Below are positions 20,239-29,423 of a DNA stretch of 64,000 nt, piece after piece. The stretch lies in contig NZ_JADDOL010000007.1 in NCBI RefSeq assembly GCF_016906305.1, positions 104,833-168,832 on the forward strand, read 5' to 3'. Under the pieces are notes generated by a model. The model did no database searches and had not been told where the DNA came from. It worked only from the letters and a program-made list of their open reading frames with translations. A program made the position numbers and the translations under genes. Origin of the DNA: Alloalcanivorax marinus (GTDB taxonomy: Bacteria; Pseudomonadota; Gammaproteobacteria; Pseudomonadales; Alcanivoracaceae). Position 1 is the first letter of the stretch. Each line of letters opens with the position of its first letter.

Positions 20239-21216
20239 ATGCCGATTGCCATGGTCATGCATCAAGCCGGCGGCCCCGAAGTACTGAAAGCCGAGAACAT
20301 CGATATCGGCGCTCCCGGGCCGGGTGAGCTGCATCTCAAGCAGACCGCCGTGGGGGTCAACTTCCACGATATCTACGTGCGCTCGGGTCTCTACCAGACC
20401 CTGCCGCTGCCCGGCGTGCCCGGCCTGGAAGGGGCCGGCGAGGTGCTGGCGGTGGGCGAGGGCGTGGAGCGCCTCCAGGTGGGCGACCGGGTCGCCTATA
20501 TCGCCCACGGCTACGGCGCCTACGCGGAAGAGCGGCTGATCAAGGCGGACAATGCGGTGCGCCTGCCGGAGGGGCTGGACGACACCCTGGTGGCCGGCAT
20601 GATGGTGCGCGGCCTCACCGCCCGGGTGCTGATGACCGACGTGTTCGCCCTGAAGCCGTCCCACACCCTGCTGGTGCAGGCCGCCGCCGGCGGTGTCGGC
20701 CAGCTGCTTTGCCAGTGGGCCCACCATCTGGGCGCCACCGTGATCGGCACCGTGGGCAGCGAGGCCAAGGCCGAGCAGGCCCGCGCCGGCGGCTGCGACC
20801 ATGTGATCCTGTACCGCGAGCAGAACGTCACCGCGAAGGTCAAGGAGATCACCGGCGGCAAGGGCGTGGCGGTGGTCTACGATTCGGTGGGCAAGGACAC
20901 CTTCTACGGGTCCCTCGACTGCCTGGCGCCGCGCGGCCACCTGGTCAACTTCGGCCAGTCCTCCGGCCCGGTGGAGCCGCTGGCCATGCCGCGCCTGGCG
21001 GCCGCTTCGCTGACCGTGACCCGCCCCATGCTCGGCCATTACATCGGCGACCTGGCGCGCCGCGACCAGGTGGCGGCGGAGTTCTTCGCCGCCCTTCAGG
21101 ATGGCACCCTGACCCCCGCCGCGCCGGCGATCTACGACCTCAAGGACGTGGGCCGCGCCCATCAGGATATGGAAGCGCGCAAAACCCACGGCGCCGTGGT
21201 GCTGCGGGTGCGATGA
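20239..21216 (+). CDS. NADPH:quinone oxidoreductase (zeta-crystallin type)
   Basis: This 325-residue member of the MDR superfamily begins MPIAMVMHQAGGPEVLKAE and shows GVNFHDIYVRSGLY, PGVPGLEGAGEV and the nucleotide-binding VQAAAGGVGQLLCQWA. NFGQSSGPVEP follows near the end. No zinc ligands are seen, which fits the quinone reductase subgroup (QorA) that reduces quinones with NADPH. AAGGAG lies just before the ATG. The stop overlaps the start of the following YigZ-family gene. Confidence 0.9.
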   Translation: MPIAMVMHQAGGPEVLKAENIDIGAPGPGELHLKQTAVGVNFHDIYVRSGLYQTLPLPGVPGLEGAGEVLAVGEGVERLQVGDRVAYIAHGYGAYAEERLIKADNAVRLPEGLDDTLVAGMMVRGLTARVLMTDVFALKPSHTLLVQAAAGGVGQLLCQWAHHLGATVIGTVGSEAKAEQARAGGCDHVILYREQNVTAKVKEITGGKGVAVVYDSVGKDTFYGSLDCLAPRGHLVNFGQSSGPVEPLAMPRLAAASLTVTRPMLGHYIGDLARRDQVAAEFFAALQDGTLTPAAPAIYDLKDVGRAHQDMEARKTHGAVVLRVR

Positions 21217-21800
21217 CCTATCCCGTCCCCGCCGGCCCGGTGGACCGCGAGCTGGAAATCAATAAAAGCCGCTTTATCGCCTGGCTGCGCCCGGTGCGCA
21301 GCCGGGCGGAAGGCCAGGCGGTGCTCGAGGAGGCCCGCGCCCGCTACCCGGACGCCACCCACCACTGCCACGCCTGGCTGATCGGCGCGCCGAATTCCGG
21401 CCAGGGCGCCATGAACGACGACGGCGAACCCTCCGGCACCGCCGGCAAGCCCATCTTCAACGTGATCCAGCACAAGGGCATCGGCGACGTGATGGTGGTG
21501 GTGATCCGCTATTTCGGCGGCGTGAAGCTGGGCGCCGGCGGCCTGGTGCGCGCCTACGCCGGCGCCGCCGAGGCGGTGCTGTCCGCCATGGAAGTGATCG
21601 AGCAGGTACCCGAGTCCACCGTCACCCTGAGGCTTGGTTTCGCCCAGGAGCAGCCCCTGCGGCACTGGTGCGATCAGCACGAAGGGCAGCTGGACGACGT
21701 GGACTATGGCGAGACGGTGCGGGTGCGTCTGACCCTGCCGGAAGCGCGGCTGCCGGAGTTGGACGCTTTTTGCGCGGCGCAGGGGATGGATCGCGACTGA
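21213..21800 (+). CDS. YigZ/IMPACT family protein
   Basis: This 195-residue protein has the UPF0029/IMPACT signature: INKSRFIAWLRPV, THHCHAWLIG, DDGEPSGTAGKPIFNVI and VVIRYFGGVKLGAGGLVRAY. A C-terminal DUF1949-like domain (ESTVTLRLGF...) completes it. The biochemical role of the family is not settled; relatives are linked to translation control. The ATG overlaps the quinone reductase stop. The last codons and the TGA stop lie inside a REP palindrome, so the C-terminus (MDRD) is partly REP-derived. Confidence 0.9.
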   Translation: MTYPVPAGPVDRELEINKSRFIAWLRPVRSRAEGQAVLEEARARYPDATHHCHAWLIGAPNSGQGAMNDDGEPSGTAGKPIFNVIQHKGIGDVMVVVIRYFGGVKLGAGGLVRAYAGAAEAVLSAMEVIEQVPESTVTLRLGFAQEQPLRHWCDQHEGQLDDVDYGETVRVRLTLPEARLPELDAFCAAQGMDRD

Positions 21801-21842
21801 AGTCGCTCCTACCGGTTCTGTAGGAGCGGTTTCAACCGCGAT
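21790..21842. repeat. REP palindrome overlapping the yigZ-family stop codon
   Basis: The left arm is 21790-21812 (ATCGCGACTGAAGTCGCTCC...) and the right arm 21820-21842 (GTAGGAGCGGTTTCAACCG...), with a 7-base loop and a few mismatches. It is the same family as 22382-22440. Confidence 0.85.
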
Positions 21843-21973
21843 CAGGCGGAGTGGCCAGGCCGGCCCGGAAATCCCGCCATGGGATTGACGCAATCGGTCA
21901 TTGGCGGCACGCGCCGGTCGCGGCACCCTGGTGCCCATACCGATGACAACAGCCACCACAACAGGAGCCTCCC

Positions 21974-22372
21974 ATGCCCGTGGTCGACCCGGATCCCAAA
22001 CGTCTGCCGGACATTTTCAAAAGCATCCCCGCCGACACCCCCATCGTCATGCTCAACTTGCTGCGCTTCCGCGACAAAGCCCGCTACAAGGACGGCGAGG
22101 CCGATTACGACGGCCGCGAAGCCTACCGCCGCTATTCCAAGGTGGCGTTCCAGAAGGTCCAGGGCGTGGGCGGCGAGATGGTCTGGAGCGGCCACACCCT
22201 GGCCGGCGTGATCGCCCCGGAGGACGAGCACTGGGACGAGGTGCTGCTGGTGCGCTACCCCTCGATCCAGGCGTTCGCCACCATGCTGGCGGACCCGGAA
22301 TACCGGGAAGCCACCAAGCATCGCACCGCCGCCCTGGAAGAAGCCCGTCTCATCTGCAACCAGGAGAAATGA
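21974..22372 (+). CDS. DUF1330-like protein
   Basis: This 132-residue protein resembles the DUF1330 family, which has a dimeric ferredoxin-like fold: TPIVMLNLLRFRDKARY, GREAYRRYSKVAF, VWSGHTLAGVIAPEDEHWDEVLLVRYPS and FATMLADPEY. The family has no defined reaction. The start follows an AGGAG at about 21962. It lies between two REP palindromes as a single gene, with no partner to suggest a role. Confidence 0.75.
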   Translation: MPVVDPDPKRLPDIFKSIPADTPIVMLNLLRFRDKARYKDGEADYDGREAYRRYSKVAFQKVQGVGGEMVWSGHTLAGVIAPEDEHWDEVLLVRYPSIQAFATMLADPEYREATKHRTAALEEARLICNQEK

Positions 22373-22381
22373 ACACGGCCT

Positions 22382-22440
22382 TCGCGACTGAAGTCGCTCC
22401 TACCCCATCCCCTGGGCCGTAGGAGCGACTTCAGTCGCGA
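22382..22440. repeat. REP palindrome with perfect 22-bp arms
   Basis: TCGCGACTGAAGTCGCTCCT plus AC at 22382-22403 pairs exactly with 22419-22440. The 15-base loop is CCCATCCCCTGGGCC. It lies 10 bases after the DUF1330-like gene and is probably a terminator or mRNA stabiliser as well as a REP. Confidence 0.92.
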
Positions 22441-22567
22441 TCCCCCAAGCGCCCGTTCAAACCAAAACGCTATAAGCAAAGAATCAAGCGCTGCTTGCAG
22501 GTTATAAATAAACCGCTACCATCCAGCCATTCCCCGCACCACCGGACCGCTGGAGCCTTGGCCGACG

Positions 22568-24346
22568 ATGACGCCGGATATTTTGTTCACCTCGCTGGTC
22601 GTGGCCGCCGTGCTCGGCGCCCTGGCCAGCAACCGGGTGCCCGCCGAGGTCACCATGATGGCCGCCCTGGTGGCGGTGCTGGTGGGCGGCGTGATCAGCC
22701 CGGACCAGGCCCTGGCCGGCTTCGCCAACCCGGGCCTGATGACGGTGGCGGTGCTCTACGTGGTGGCCGCCGCCCTGCGCGACACCGGCGCCATCTACTG
22801 GATCGCCCATAAGCTGCTGGGCCAGCCGAAAACCCTGACCGGCAGCCAGACCCGCCTGATCGCCCCCACCGCGCTGCTCAGCGCCTTCCTCAACAACACC
22901 ACCGTGGTGGCGATGATGATCCCGGCGGTACAGGAGTGGGCCCAGCGCCTCAAACTGTCCGCCTCGCAACTGCTGTTGCCGCTCAGCTACGCGGCCATCC
23001 TTGGCGGCACCTGCACCCTGATCGGCACCAGCACCAACCTGGTGGTGGACGGCATGATGCAACGCCGGGGCCTGGAAGGTTTCCACATCTTCGACCTGGC
23101 CTGGGTGGGCGTGCCGCTGCTGCTGGCCGGCACGGCGTTCCTGCTGCTGCTCGGCCGTCGCCTGCTGCCCAACCGGGCCGGCCTGGTGGAGCAAGTGGAG
23201 CGGGCCCGCGAATACCACGTGGAAATGGTGGTGCCGGAGGGCAGCCCGCTGCACAACAAGACCATCCAGGACGCCGGCCTGCGCAACCTGACCCACGGCT
23301 ACCTCACCGAAATCCAGCGCGGCGACAAGCTCTACACCGCGGTGGGCCCGGACATGCAGATCCTGGCCGGCGACCAGCTCGCCTTTATCGGCGCCCCGGA
23401 CTGCGCCCGCGAGCTGCAGCGCATCAACGGCCTGGTGCCGGCCCACGGCGGCGCCCACAAGCTCAAGCTCAACAACCACCAGCGCTGCCTGGTGGAAGTG
23501 GTGATCGGCCCGGAATTTCCCGGCCTCAACCACACCGTCAAGGACAGCGCCTTCCGCACCCGCTACCAGGCCGCCATCCTCAGCATCAGCCGGGGCGGGC
23601 GCCGCCAGCCCGGCAAGGTGGGCGAACAGATCCTGCGCATCGGCGACACCCTGCTGCTGGAAACCGGCCAGACCTTCGTGGAGCAATACCGCTACCGTCG
23701 CGACTTCATGCTGGTCAGCCCGCTCAGCGATTCCACCCCGCCGGACTTCTCCAAGGCGCCCCTGGCCACCGCCATCCTGGTGGGCATGGTGGCGATCAAC
23801 GTGATCGGCCTGCTGTCGGTGCTGGAAGCCGCCTTTATCGCCGCCGGCCTGCTGCTCGCCACCCGCTGCGTCACCGTCAACCGGGCGCGCATGAACGTGA
23901 GCGTCAACCTGCCGGTACTGGTGGTGATCGGCGCCGCCTTCGCCCTCGGTACCGCCCTGGAAGAAAGCGGCACCGCCGCCTTTATCGTCAACGCGCTGAT
24001 GGGGCAGGGCATCGACAACCCCTGGCTGGCGCTGCTGGTGGTCTACGTAATCACCGCCCTGTTCACCGAGGTGATCACCAACAACGCCGCCGCGGTGCTG
24101 GTGTTCCCCATCGCCACCGGCATCGCCGAGCACCTGGGCGTGTCGCCCATGCCCTACATCGTCGCCGTCATGTTCGCCGCCAGCGCCAGCTTCATGACGC
24201 CGCTTGGCTACCAGACCAACCTGATGGTCATGGGCCCCGGCGGCTACCGCTTCACCGATTACCTGCGCATCGGCGTACCCATGTCGATCCTCGCCGCCGC
24301 CGTCACCACCGCCCTGATCCCTGTTTTCTGGCCCTTCGGCGGCTAA
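22568..24346 (+). CDS. SLC13 family permease with two RCK_C domains (probable sulfate or anion transporter)
   Basis: This 592-residue membrane protein opens with [21 protein letters not shown] and carries the family's [17 protein letters not shown] and [15 protein letters not shown]. Two soluble RCK_C (TrkA-C) domains lie in the middle (about residues 215-290 and 305-385), before the second membrane half with [17 protein letters not shown] and [13 protein letters not shown]. This layout is typical of bacterial SLC13 anion permeases. cysC begins 25 bases downstream, which suggests sulfate uptake. That substrate is inferred from context, not read from residues. Confidence 0.88.
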   Translation: MTPDILFTSLVVAAVLGALASNRVPAEVTMMAALVAVLVGGVISPDQALAGFANPGLMTVAVLYVVAAALRDTGAIYWIAHKLLGQPKTLTGSQTRLIAPTALLSAFLNNTTVVAMMIPAVQEWAQRLKLSASQLLLPLSYAAILGGTCTLIGTSTNLVVDGMMQRRGLEGFHIFDLAWVGVPLLLAGTAFLLLLGRRLLPNRAGLVEQVERAREYHVEMVVPEGSPLHNKTIQDAGLRNLTHGYLTEIQRGDKLYTAVGPDMQILAGDQLAFIGAPDCARELQRINGLVPAHGGAHKLKLNNHQRCLVEVVIGPEFPGLNHTVKDSAFRTRYQAAILSISRGGRRQPGKVGEQILRIGDTLLLETGQTFVEQYRYRRDFMLVSPLSDSTPPDFSKAPLATAILVGMVAINVIGLLSVLEAAFIAAGLLLATRCVTVNRARMNVSVNLPVLVVIGAAFALGTALEESGTAAFIVNALMGQGIDNPWLALLVVYVITALFTEVITNNAAAVLVFPIATGIAEHLGVSPMPYIVAVMFAASASFMTPLGYQTNLMVMGPGGYRFTDYLRIGVPMSILAAAVTTALIPVFWPFGG

Positions 24347-24371
24347 CACCCACACTGTTACGGAGAATGTC

Positions 24372-24986
24372 ATGTCAGGCCCTTACGAAAAACGCGAGAA
24401 CGACTCCCAAGCCGAAGTCATCTGGCACCAGTCCAACATCACCAAAGCGGACCGGGCGAAGCAGAAGGCCCAGGTGCCGAAGTGCATCTGGCTGACCGGC
24501 CTGTCCGGGTCCGGCAAGTCCACCCTGGCCAACGCCCTGGAAGTGGCGCTCACCGCGCAGGGCAAGCACACCTACCTGCTGGACGGCGACAACGTGCGCC
24601 ACGGGCTGAACAAGAACCTGGGGATGAGTGACGAGGACCGCACCGAGAACATCCGCCGGGTGTCCGAGGTGGCCAAGCTGATGGTGGACGCCGGTCTGGT
24701 GGTGGTCACCGCCTTTATCAGCCCGTTCCGCGCCGACCGGGACGCCGCCCGGGCGCTGTTCGAGGACGGCGAGTTCGTGGAAGTGTTCGTCGACGCGCCG
24801 CTGGAAAAATGTGAAGAGCGCGACCCCAAGGGCCTGTACAAGAAAGCCCGCGCCGGCCAGATCAAGGAATTCACCGGCATCGACAGCCCCTACGAGGCCC
24901 CGGACCGGGCCGAGGTGGTGATCAATACCGCCGAGAACGACATCGAAACCTGCGTCAAACAGCTGATCGCCGCCATCGGCGTGTAA
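24372..24986 (+). CDS. cysC: Adenylylsulfate kinase
   Basis: This 204-residue enzyme phosphorylates APS to PAPS. It shows Walker [10 protein letters not shown] (residues 43-51), the substrate-binding [14 protein letters not shown] and [27 protein letters not shown] and [20 protein letters not shown]. It is a stand-alone kinase not fused to CysN. It follows the SLC13 permease. The PAPS made could serve the three sulfotransferases in this window as well as cysteine synthesis. Confidence 0.95.
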   Translation: MSGPYEKRENDSQAEVIWHQSNITKADRAKQKAQVPKCIWLTGLSGSGKSTLANALEVALTAQGKHTYLLDGDNVRHGLNKNLGMSDEDRTENIRRVSEVAKLMVDAGLVVVTAFISPFRADRDAARALFEDGEFVEVFVDAPLEKCEERDPKGLYKKARAGQIKEFTGIDSPYEAPDRAEVVINTAENDIETCVKQLIAAIGV

Positions 24987-24991
24987 GCCGT

Positions 24992-25011
24992 ATCGCGGCT
25001 TCAGCCGCGAT
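24992..25011. repeat. Short REP-like palindrome
   Basis: ATCGCGGCT-TC-AGCCGCGAT is a perfect 9-bp stem 6 bases after the cysC stop and between convergent genes. It resembles the REP core and may serve as a bidirectional terminator. Confidence 0.6.
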
Positions 25012-25058
25012 GCCCGCACGCCAGAGGCGTGTCCCGCCATTCGGCGCGCGGGGTCTGG

Positions 25059-26438
25059 TCAGGCGGCTGGCGGACGGCGGCGCAGGCCCAGAGCGGCCAG
25101 GGTGAGCAGCAACAGAGGCGCCATGGGGCCGCCGCCGCCACCGCCGCCGCCGCTGTCATTGCTCTCCGGCGCGTTGTGCTGGATGAAGGTGCGGCCCTGG
25201 ATTTCGCTGCCGTCGTCCGTCTGCCAGGCGATGGCCATCACGCCTTCCCGCAGGGCCACCCGGGGCTCGCCGCCAGGGGTGAACGCCCCCAGCGCCGACA
25301 GGTCGGCGAACGGCGTGTCCCGGTCGCCCACCACTTGGCCGTCGCGGTCGAAGGCGGTGAGGCCGGCCACCGGCGGCTGACCCGCTTCCTGCCAGGCCCA
25401 GACACCGACCAGATTGCCCTGGCCGTCCGCCGCCACGCTGGGCGGCGTGAAGGTGCCGGTCTGCGGGTTCGCGGCGAGCAGCAGGGCGGCACCGGCGGTG
25501 CCGTCGCCGTGCCAGCGGCGGCCGTGGATTTCGAACGTTTTCTGCGGGTCGTCGCTCGGGGTGTTGTCTTCCAACCAGACCCCCACGAAGCCGTCGCCGC
25601 CGACACTGGCCACGGCGGGGTCGGACTGATACACGTCGCTGCTCGAAACAACGCCGTTGTCCAGCTCCTCAAAATGGTCATCGTGCAGAGCGGTGCCGCC
25701 GGGGCTGAGCCGGCGGAAAAGCGCCTCGGCACGATCCTCGATGGTGACCACCAGGGTGCCGTCCGGCGCCATGGTCATGCCGCCGGGTACGATAGAGCGT
25801 TGGACCTGGATCTGGTCCCCCCAGGATTGGGTGTGGTCTCTCAGATAGCGGACCCAGAAAAGACGGCCGACCATACCGGCGCTACCGGAGACGACATAAT
25901 CGCCGTCCGCGTCCACCACGATACCGCTGCGGCAGAGGGGAACGCCGATGGACGGTATCGACCGGGGCGCGGCCACGGTCTGGTCGGTGTCATTACGATT
26001 GACGCGGGTGTACCAGCCGTCCTCGTAGCAGTCGTCACTGCCACCGCCCTCGGGGTCGTAGCTGCCCCAACTGACCATCAGATTGCCATTGCCGTCGCTG
26101 TCCACGGACGGCCGGCCCAGATGAAGGTTCTCGCTTTCGGCAACCTGATGGATCCGCACCGGCGCCCCGACCGGTTCGCCGGCGGCATTGAAGCGTTGCA
26201 CGGCCACATAGTCGCGGGCGCCCGGGTCTTCGCCGCGAGCGGCCCAGACCAGCGCCCAGCGATTACCGGGAAGGGCGGTGATATCGAAGCTCTGGATTCG
26301 GTAGCCGGCGTCCGCCTGCTGAAGGGTCAGCCCGGCGCTGGGTTCATCCAATCGGATTTCCGCGGTGGCCGGCGCCGCGGCCATAACGGCCGTAAAAATC
26401 AAACACGACGCGGCGCGCCGTGAGAATGCGTCCTTCAT
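25059..26438 (-). CDS. Secreted protein with GlyGly-CTERM sorting signal
   Basis: This 459-residue protein has a signal peptide (MKDAFSRRAASCLIFTAVMAAAPATA) and a beta-rich body of repeated VAVQRFNAAGEPVG-like strands with Asp-Gly turns (DSDGNGN, DADGDY), suggesting a beta-propeller-like fold. The C-terminus is an 8-glycine run followed by a hydrophobic helix and RRR, the GlyGly-CTERM signal that rhombosortase processes in type II secretion hosts. The ATG at 26438 is preferred over a longer frame to 26687 because it yields the signal peptide and has GGGGAA upstream. Function is unknown. Confidence 0.8.
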   Translation of the reverse strand: MKDAFSRRAASCLIFTAVMAAAPATAEIRLDEPSAGLTLQQADAGYRIQSFDITALPGNRWALVWAARGEDPGARDYVAVQRFNAAGEPVGAPVRIHQVAESENLHLGRPSVDSDGNGNLMVSWGSYDPEGGGSDDCYEDGWYTRVNRNDTDQTVAAPRSIPSIGVPLCRSGIVVDADGDYVVSGSAGMVGRLFWVRYLRDHTQSWGDQIQVQRSIVPGGMTMAPDGTLVVTIEDRAEALFRRLSPGGTALHDDHFEELDNGVVSSSDVYQSDPAVASVGGDGFVGVWLEDNTPSDDPQKTFEIHGRRWHGDGTAGAALLLAANPQTGTFTPPSVAADGQGNLVGVWAWQEAGQPPVAGLTAFDRDGQVVGDRDTPFADLSALGAFTPGGEPRVALREGVMAIAWQTDDGSEIQGRTFIQHNAPESNDSGGGGGGGGPMAPLLLLTLAALGLRRRPPAA

Positions 26439-26685
26439 TCTTTTTTCCCCAGTCTGTTTTTTATTGCGAATCAAGCTACCACAAGGTATCGCCTGAAACG
26501 ATCTTGAATCCGCCGAGCCGAAAAGCCGGGCGGAAGGGGGCGTACGCATTGAAAAATGCCGCCCGGCAAGAAACCATACGCCTCGGATGGGATTTCGGCT
26601 TGGCGCGGCGATGGCATTTTGGCACCATTGTGCCAGCCGCCATTGAAGGTCGGTGGATACAACAACAATCAGGGAGGAGAGAATC

Positions 26686-27096
26686 ATGGCCTACACGGTC
26701 TGGATGCACGTCTGTTTTCCGGCGGGGGAGGATCCGGTGCCCGACATGGAGGCGTTTATCGCCGACCGGGACGATCTGGAAATCGAAGGCGTCAATCGCT
26801 TCGCCACCCCGGTGGTCGAATACCCGGACCCGGAAGACGGCAGCGGCCTGGTGGACCCCTACACCACCATCGTCCCCGACGGCCATGGCCTGGAGATGCT
26901 CTACCGCGCCCCGGACGCGGACCAGGGCCCGGACCAGCTGCTGGCCGTGATCCGCGAGATTGGCCGCGCCTTCCCCACCGCCCGCATCGGCGACGCCCTG
27001 CGGGACTTCTCCGAGGAAGACGAGGAGCTGGAGCTGGAGTTCACCCGGGAAGAGCTCAACCTGGAACTCGAGGCCGGCCGTTCCCCCACCCAGTAA
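26686..27096 (+). CDS. Acidic hypothetical protein
   Basis: This 136-residue protein begins MAYTVWMHVCFPAGEDPVPD. It is strongly acidic towards the C-terminus (FSEEDEELELEFTREELNLE), with no signal peptide or membrane segment. I do not recognise the family. The ATG at 26686 follows an excellent GGGAGGAGAG, which rules against an in-frame start 33 bases upstream. It is a single gene between the GlyGly-CTERM gene and rfaH. A short GTCCC/GGGAC hairpin at about 27121-27137 follows it. Confidence 0.75.
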   Translation: MAYTVWMHVCFPAGEDPVPDMEAFIADRDDLEIEGVNRFATPVVEYPDPEDGSGLVDPYTTIVPDGHGLEMLYRAPDADQGPDQLLAVIREIGRAFPTARIGDALRDFSEEDEELELEFTREELNLELEAGRSPTQ

Positions 27097-27143
27097 GCCG
27101 TCCCGCCGCGGCCGCCGGCCGTCCCGGAGGCTGGGACGTCATA

Positions 27144-27172
27144 TTGATCGCCGAAATAAACTGCACTAGCAT
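27144..27172 (+). promoter_or_regulatory. Candidate sigma-70 promoter of rfaH
   Basis: TTGATC (27144-27149) and TAGCAT (27167-27172) are separated by 17 bases and match the -35 and -10 boxes at 4 of 6 positions each. Transcription from here would give a leader of about 150 bases that contains two short hairpins (27182-27197, 27204-27219). Confidence 0.35.
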
Positions 27173-27328
27173 CTTGGCTTCTTACGGGGGACCGTAAAAC
27201 AATGCCAACAAATCTTGGCGTGAAGAAAGCGGCGGAGCCGTCCATTTCGCGCTAAGCTTCCGCGGTAATTGTTTTGGTTAACGGAATCGTCCGGCTCCCC
27301 CGGACACACCCACTTATGGAAGCAGGGT

Positions 27329-27844
27329 ATGAGTAGCAATGCCTGGTACGTGGTCCAATGCCGCGCCAACCAGAATTTCCGTGCACAGGAAAACCTGGAA
27401 AACCAAGGCTTCACCTGCTTCCAGCCGTGTCTCCGCGTGGAGAAGCTGCGCGCCGGCCGGCGCACCCACCGCACCGAACCCCTGTTCCCCGGTTATCTGT
27501 TCGTCCAATTCCAGGATTACGGCCCCAGCTGGCACACCGTACGCTCCACCCGCGGCGTCAACCGGCTGGTGGCGTTCGGCGACCAGCCGGCCCGGGTGCC
27601 GGAGGGCGTGGTGGACGCGCTGATCCAGCGCACCCGCGATGACGCAGAGACACAAGACAGCCGCCCGGCGATCCGCGCCGGCGACCGGCTACGCATCGAA
27701 AACGGCCCCTTCGCCAACCTGGAGGCCACCTTCCAGGCCTACGACGGCGAGCAGCGGGCCATCGTGCTGCTGGAAATGCTGCACAAACAGCACCGCCTGA
27801 ATCTGTCCCTGAAGGACGTGAGCCCGCTAGCGGCGGGCCACTGA
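27329..27844 (+). CDS. rfaH: Transcription antitermination factor RfaH (NusG paralogue)
   Basis: This 171-residue protein has the NusG N-terminal domain (AWYVVQCRANQNFRAQENLE, FPGYLFVQF) and a C-terminal KOW-type domain (RAGDRLRIENGPFANLEATF). The N-terminal ending ...STRGVNRLVAFGDQPA and the segment EKLRAGRRTHRTEPLFPGY match the RfaH subfamily. RfaH joins RNA polymerase paused at ops elements and prevents Rho termination in long surface-polysaccharide operons, while recruiting ribosomes. An exact ops lies 78 bases downstream, before ugd. The ATG at 27329 gives the standard start; an upstream frame start at 27269 would add unrelated residues. Confidence 0.92.
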   Translation: MSSNAWYVVQCRANQNFRAQENLENQGFTCFQPCLRVEKLRAGRRTHRTEPLFPGYLFVQFQDYGPSWHTVRSTRGVNRLVAFGDQPARVPEGVVDALIQRTRDDAETQDSRPAIRAGDRLRIENGPFANLEATFQAYDGEQRAIVLLEMLHKQHRLNLSLKDVSPLAAGH

Positions 27845-27921
27845 GGCGGCGACAACCGGCGCGGCCCGCCGCGCCCCTGGCAAGGCAGGACCGTTCCCGG
27901 GGAATCGACGGCCAACCCCGT

Positions 27922-27933
27922 GGCGGTAGCGTG
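27922..27933 (+). promoter_or_regulatory. ops element (RfaH recruitment site)
   Basis: GGCGGTAGCGTG is an exact match to the 12-base operon polarity suppressor. It lies between rfaH and ugd at the start of the 17-kb capsule operon, 72 bases before the ugd ATG. Confidence 0.88.
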
Positions 27934-28004
27934 CCCGAAAGAGCCCCGGTCCTGTATGCTGCCACCCGCGCGACACTCGATTGATTGTTGGGGAATACCA
28001 AGGA

Positions 28005-29351
28005 ATGCGAATCACGATTTTCGGTACCGGCTACGTGGGCCTGGTGACCGGTACCTGTCTGGCGGATGCCGGCCATGAGGTTCTGTGCGTGGATGTGGAT
28101 CCCGCCAAGGTGGAGGCCCTGGACCGGGGCGAGGTGCCCATTTACGAGCCCGGCCTGACGCCGCTGGTGGTCCATAACCAGGCCGAAGGGCGCCTGTCGT
28201 TCACCACCGACGCCGCCGCCGGCGTGGCGTTCGGCACCCTGCAGTTCATCGCCGTGGGCACGCCGCCGGATGAGGACGGCTCCGCCGACATGCGCTATGT
28301 GCTGGAGGTGGCCGCCACCATCGGTCGGTACATGGACGACTACAAACTGGTGGTCAACAAATCCACCGTGCCGGTGGGGACCGTCGACCGGGTACGTGGC
28401 GCGCTAAGCGACGCCCTGGCCGCCAGGGACACACGGATCGACTACGACGTCTGCTCCAACCCGGAATTCCTGAAGGAAGGCGCGGCCGTCGAGGACTTTA
28501 CCCGGGGCGCGCGCATCGTGGTGGGCACCGACTCCGACCGGGTCCGTGAGCTGATGCGCGAGTGCTATGCACCCTACAGCCGCAACCACGACAAACTGGT
28601 GTTCATGGACCCGCGTTCCGCCGAGCTCACCAAATACGCCGCCAACGCCATGCTCGCCACCAAGATCAGCTTCATGAACGAGATGGCCAACCTGGCCGAA
28701 CGGCTGGGCGCCGACATCGAACAGGTTCGCCTGGGCATCGGCTCCGACCCACGCATTGGCTACCACTTTATCTACCCGGGCTGTGGTTATGGCGGCTCCT
28801 GCTTCCCCAAGGACGTCAAGGCCCTGGAGCGCACCGCCCGGGACGTGGGCTACGAGGCACGTATCCTGAACGCCGTGGAGGCGGTCAACGAGCGGCAGAA
28901 AAGAACCCTGTTCGATAAGTTGGCGGCGGCCTTTGACGGCGACCTGGCCGGCCGCACCGTGGCGGTCTGGGGGCTGGCCTTCAAACCCAACACCGACGAC
29001 ATGCGCGAAGCGCCCAGCCGGGCGCTGATGGAAGCGGTGTGGAATGCCGGCGGCCGGGTGCGAGCCTATGACCCCGAGGCGTCCGCGGAATGCCGCCGAA
29101 TTTACGGCGAACGGGATGACCTGACCCTGGTGGACCAGCGCTACCAGGCGCTGGAAGGGGCCGACGCCCTGGTGATCTGTACCGAATGGAAGGAATTCCG
29201 GGTGGCGGATTTCGCCACCATCAAGAAAGCCCTGAACCTGCCGATAATGGTGGACGGCCGTAACCTATACGAGCCGGGCACCGTGCGCCAGGCTGGACTG
29301 CTCTATTACGCGGTGGGGCGCGGCGAGTCGGTGCGTGTCGCAATTCAGTAG
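28005..29351 (+). CDS. ugd: UDP-glucose 6-dehydrogenase
   Basis: This 448-residue enzyme oxidises UDP-glucose to UDP-glucuronate with NAD. It shows the Rossmann motif FGTGYVGL (residues 6-13), NKSTVPVGT, the SNPEFLKEG motif and the catalytic Cys 266 in [26 protein letters not shown] marks the C-terminal UDP-binding half. It is the first gene after the ops element. The UDP-glucuronate it makes is probably a capsule precursor; a decayed epimerase that would have used it lies downstream of wzc. Confidence 0.95.
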   Translation: MRITIFGTGYVGLVTGTCLADAGHEVLCVDVDPAKVEALDRGEVPIYEPGLTPLVVHNQAEGRLSFTTDAAAGVAFGTLQFIAVGTPPDEDGSADMRYVLEVAATIGRYMDDYKLVVNKSTVPVGTVDRVRGALSDALAARDTRIDYDVCSNPEFLKEGAAVEDFTRGARIVVGTDSDRVRELMRECYAPYSRNHDKLVFMDPRSAELTKYAANAMLATKISFMNEMANLAERLGADIEQVRLGIGSDPRIGYHFIYPGCGYGGSCFPKDVKALERTARDVGYEARILNAVEAVNERQKRTLFDKLAAAFDGDLAGRTVAVWGLAFKPNTDDMREAPSRALMEAVWNAGGRVRAYDPEASAECRRIYGERDDLTLVDQRYQALEGADALVICTEWKEFRVADFATIKKALNLPIMVDGRNLYEPGTVRQAGLLYYAVGRGESVRVAIQ

Positions 29352-29423
29352 CCGGCATGTAAAATGCCCCCTTCGGAACATCAACGACAGAACTTCAAAC
29401 GAACTGGCAGCAGGAACGCGCTT

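Noticed and set aside
19216..21189. 657-codon minus-strand frame
   Set aside because: It spans two good plus-strand genes (CDF transporter and quinone reductase) and their spacer, and has no recognisable motif.
22502..24373. 623-codon minus-strand frame
   Set aside because: It is a shadow of the SLC13 permease gene, whose conserved SNNT/GTSTN-like motifs are on the plus strand.
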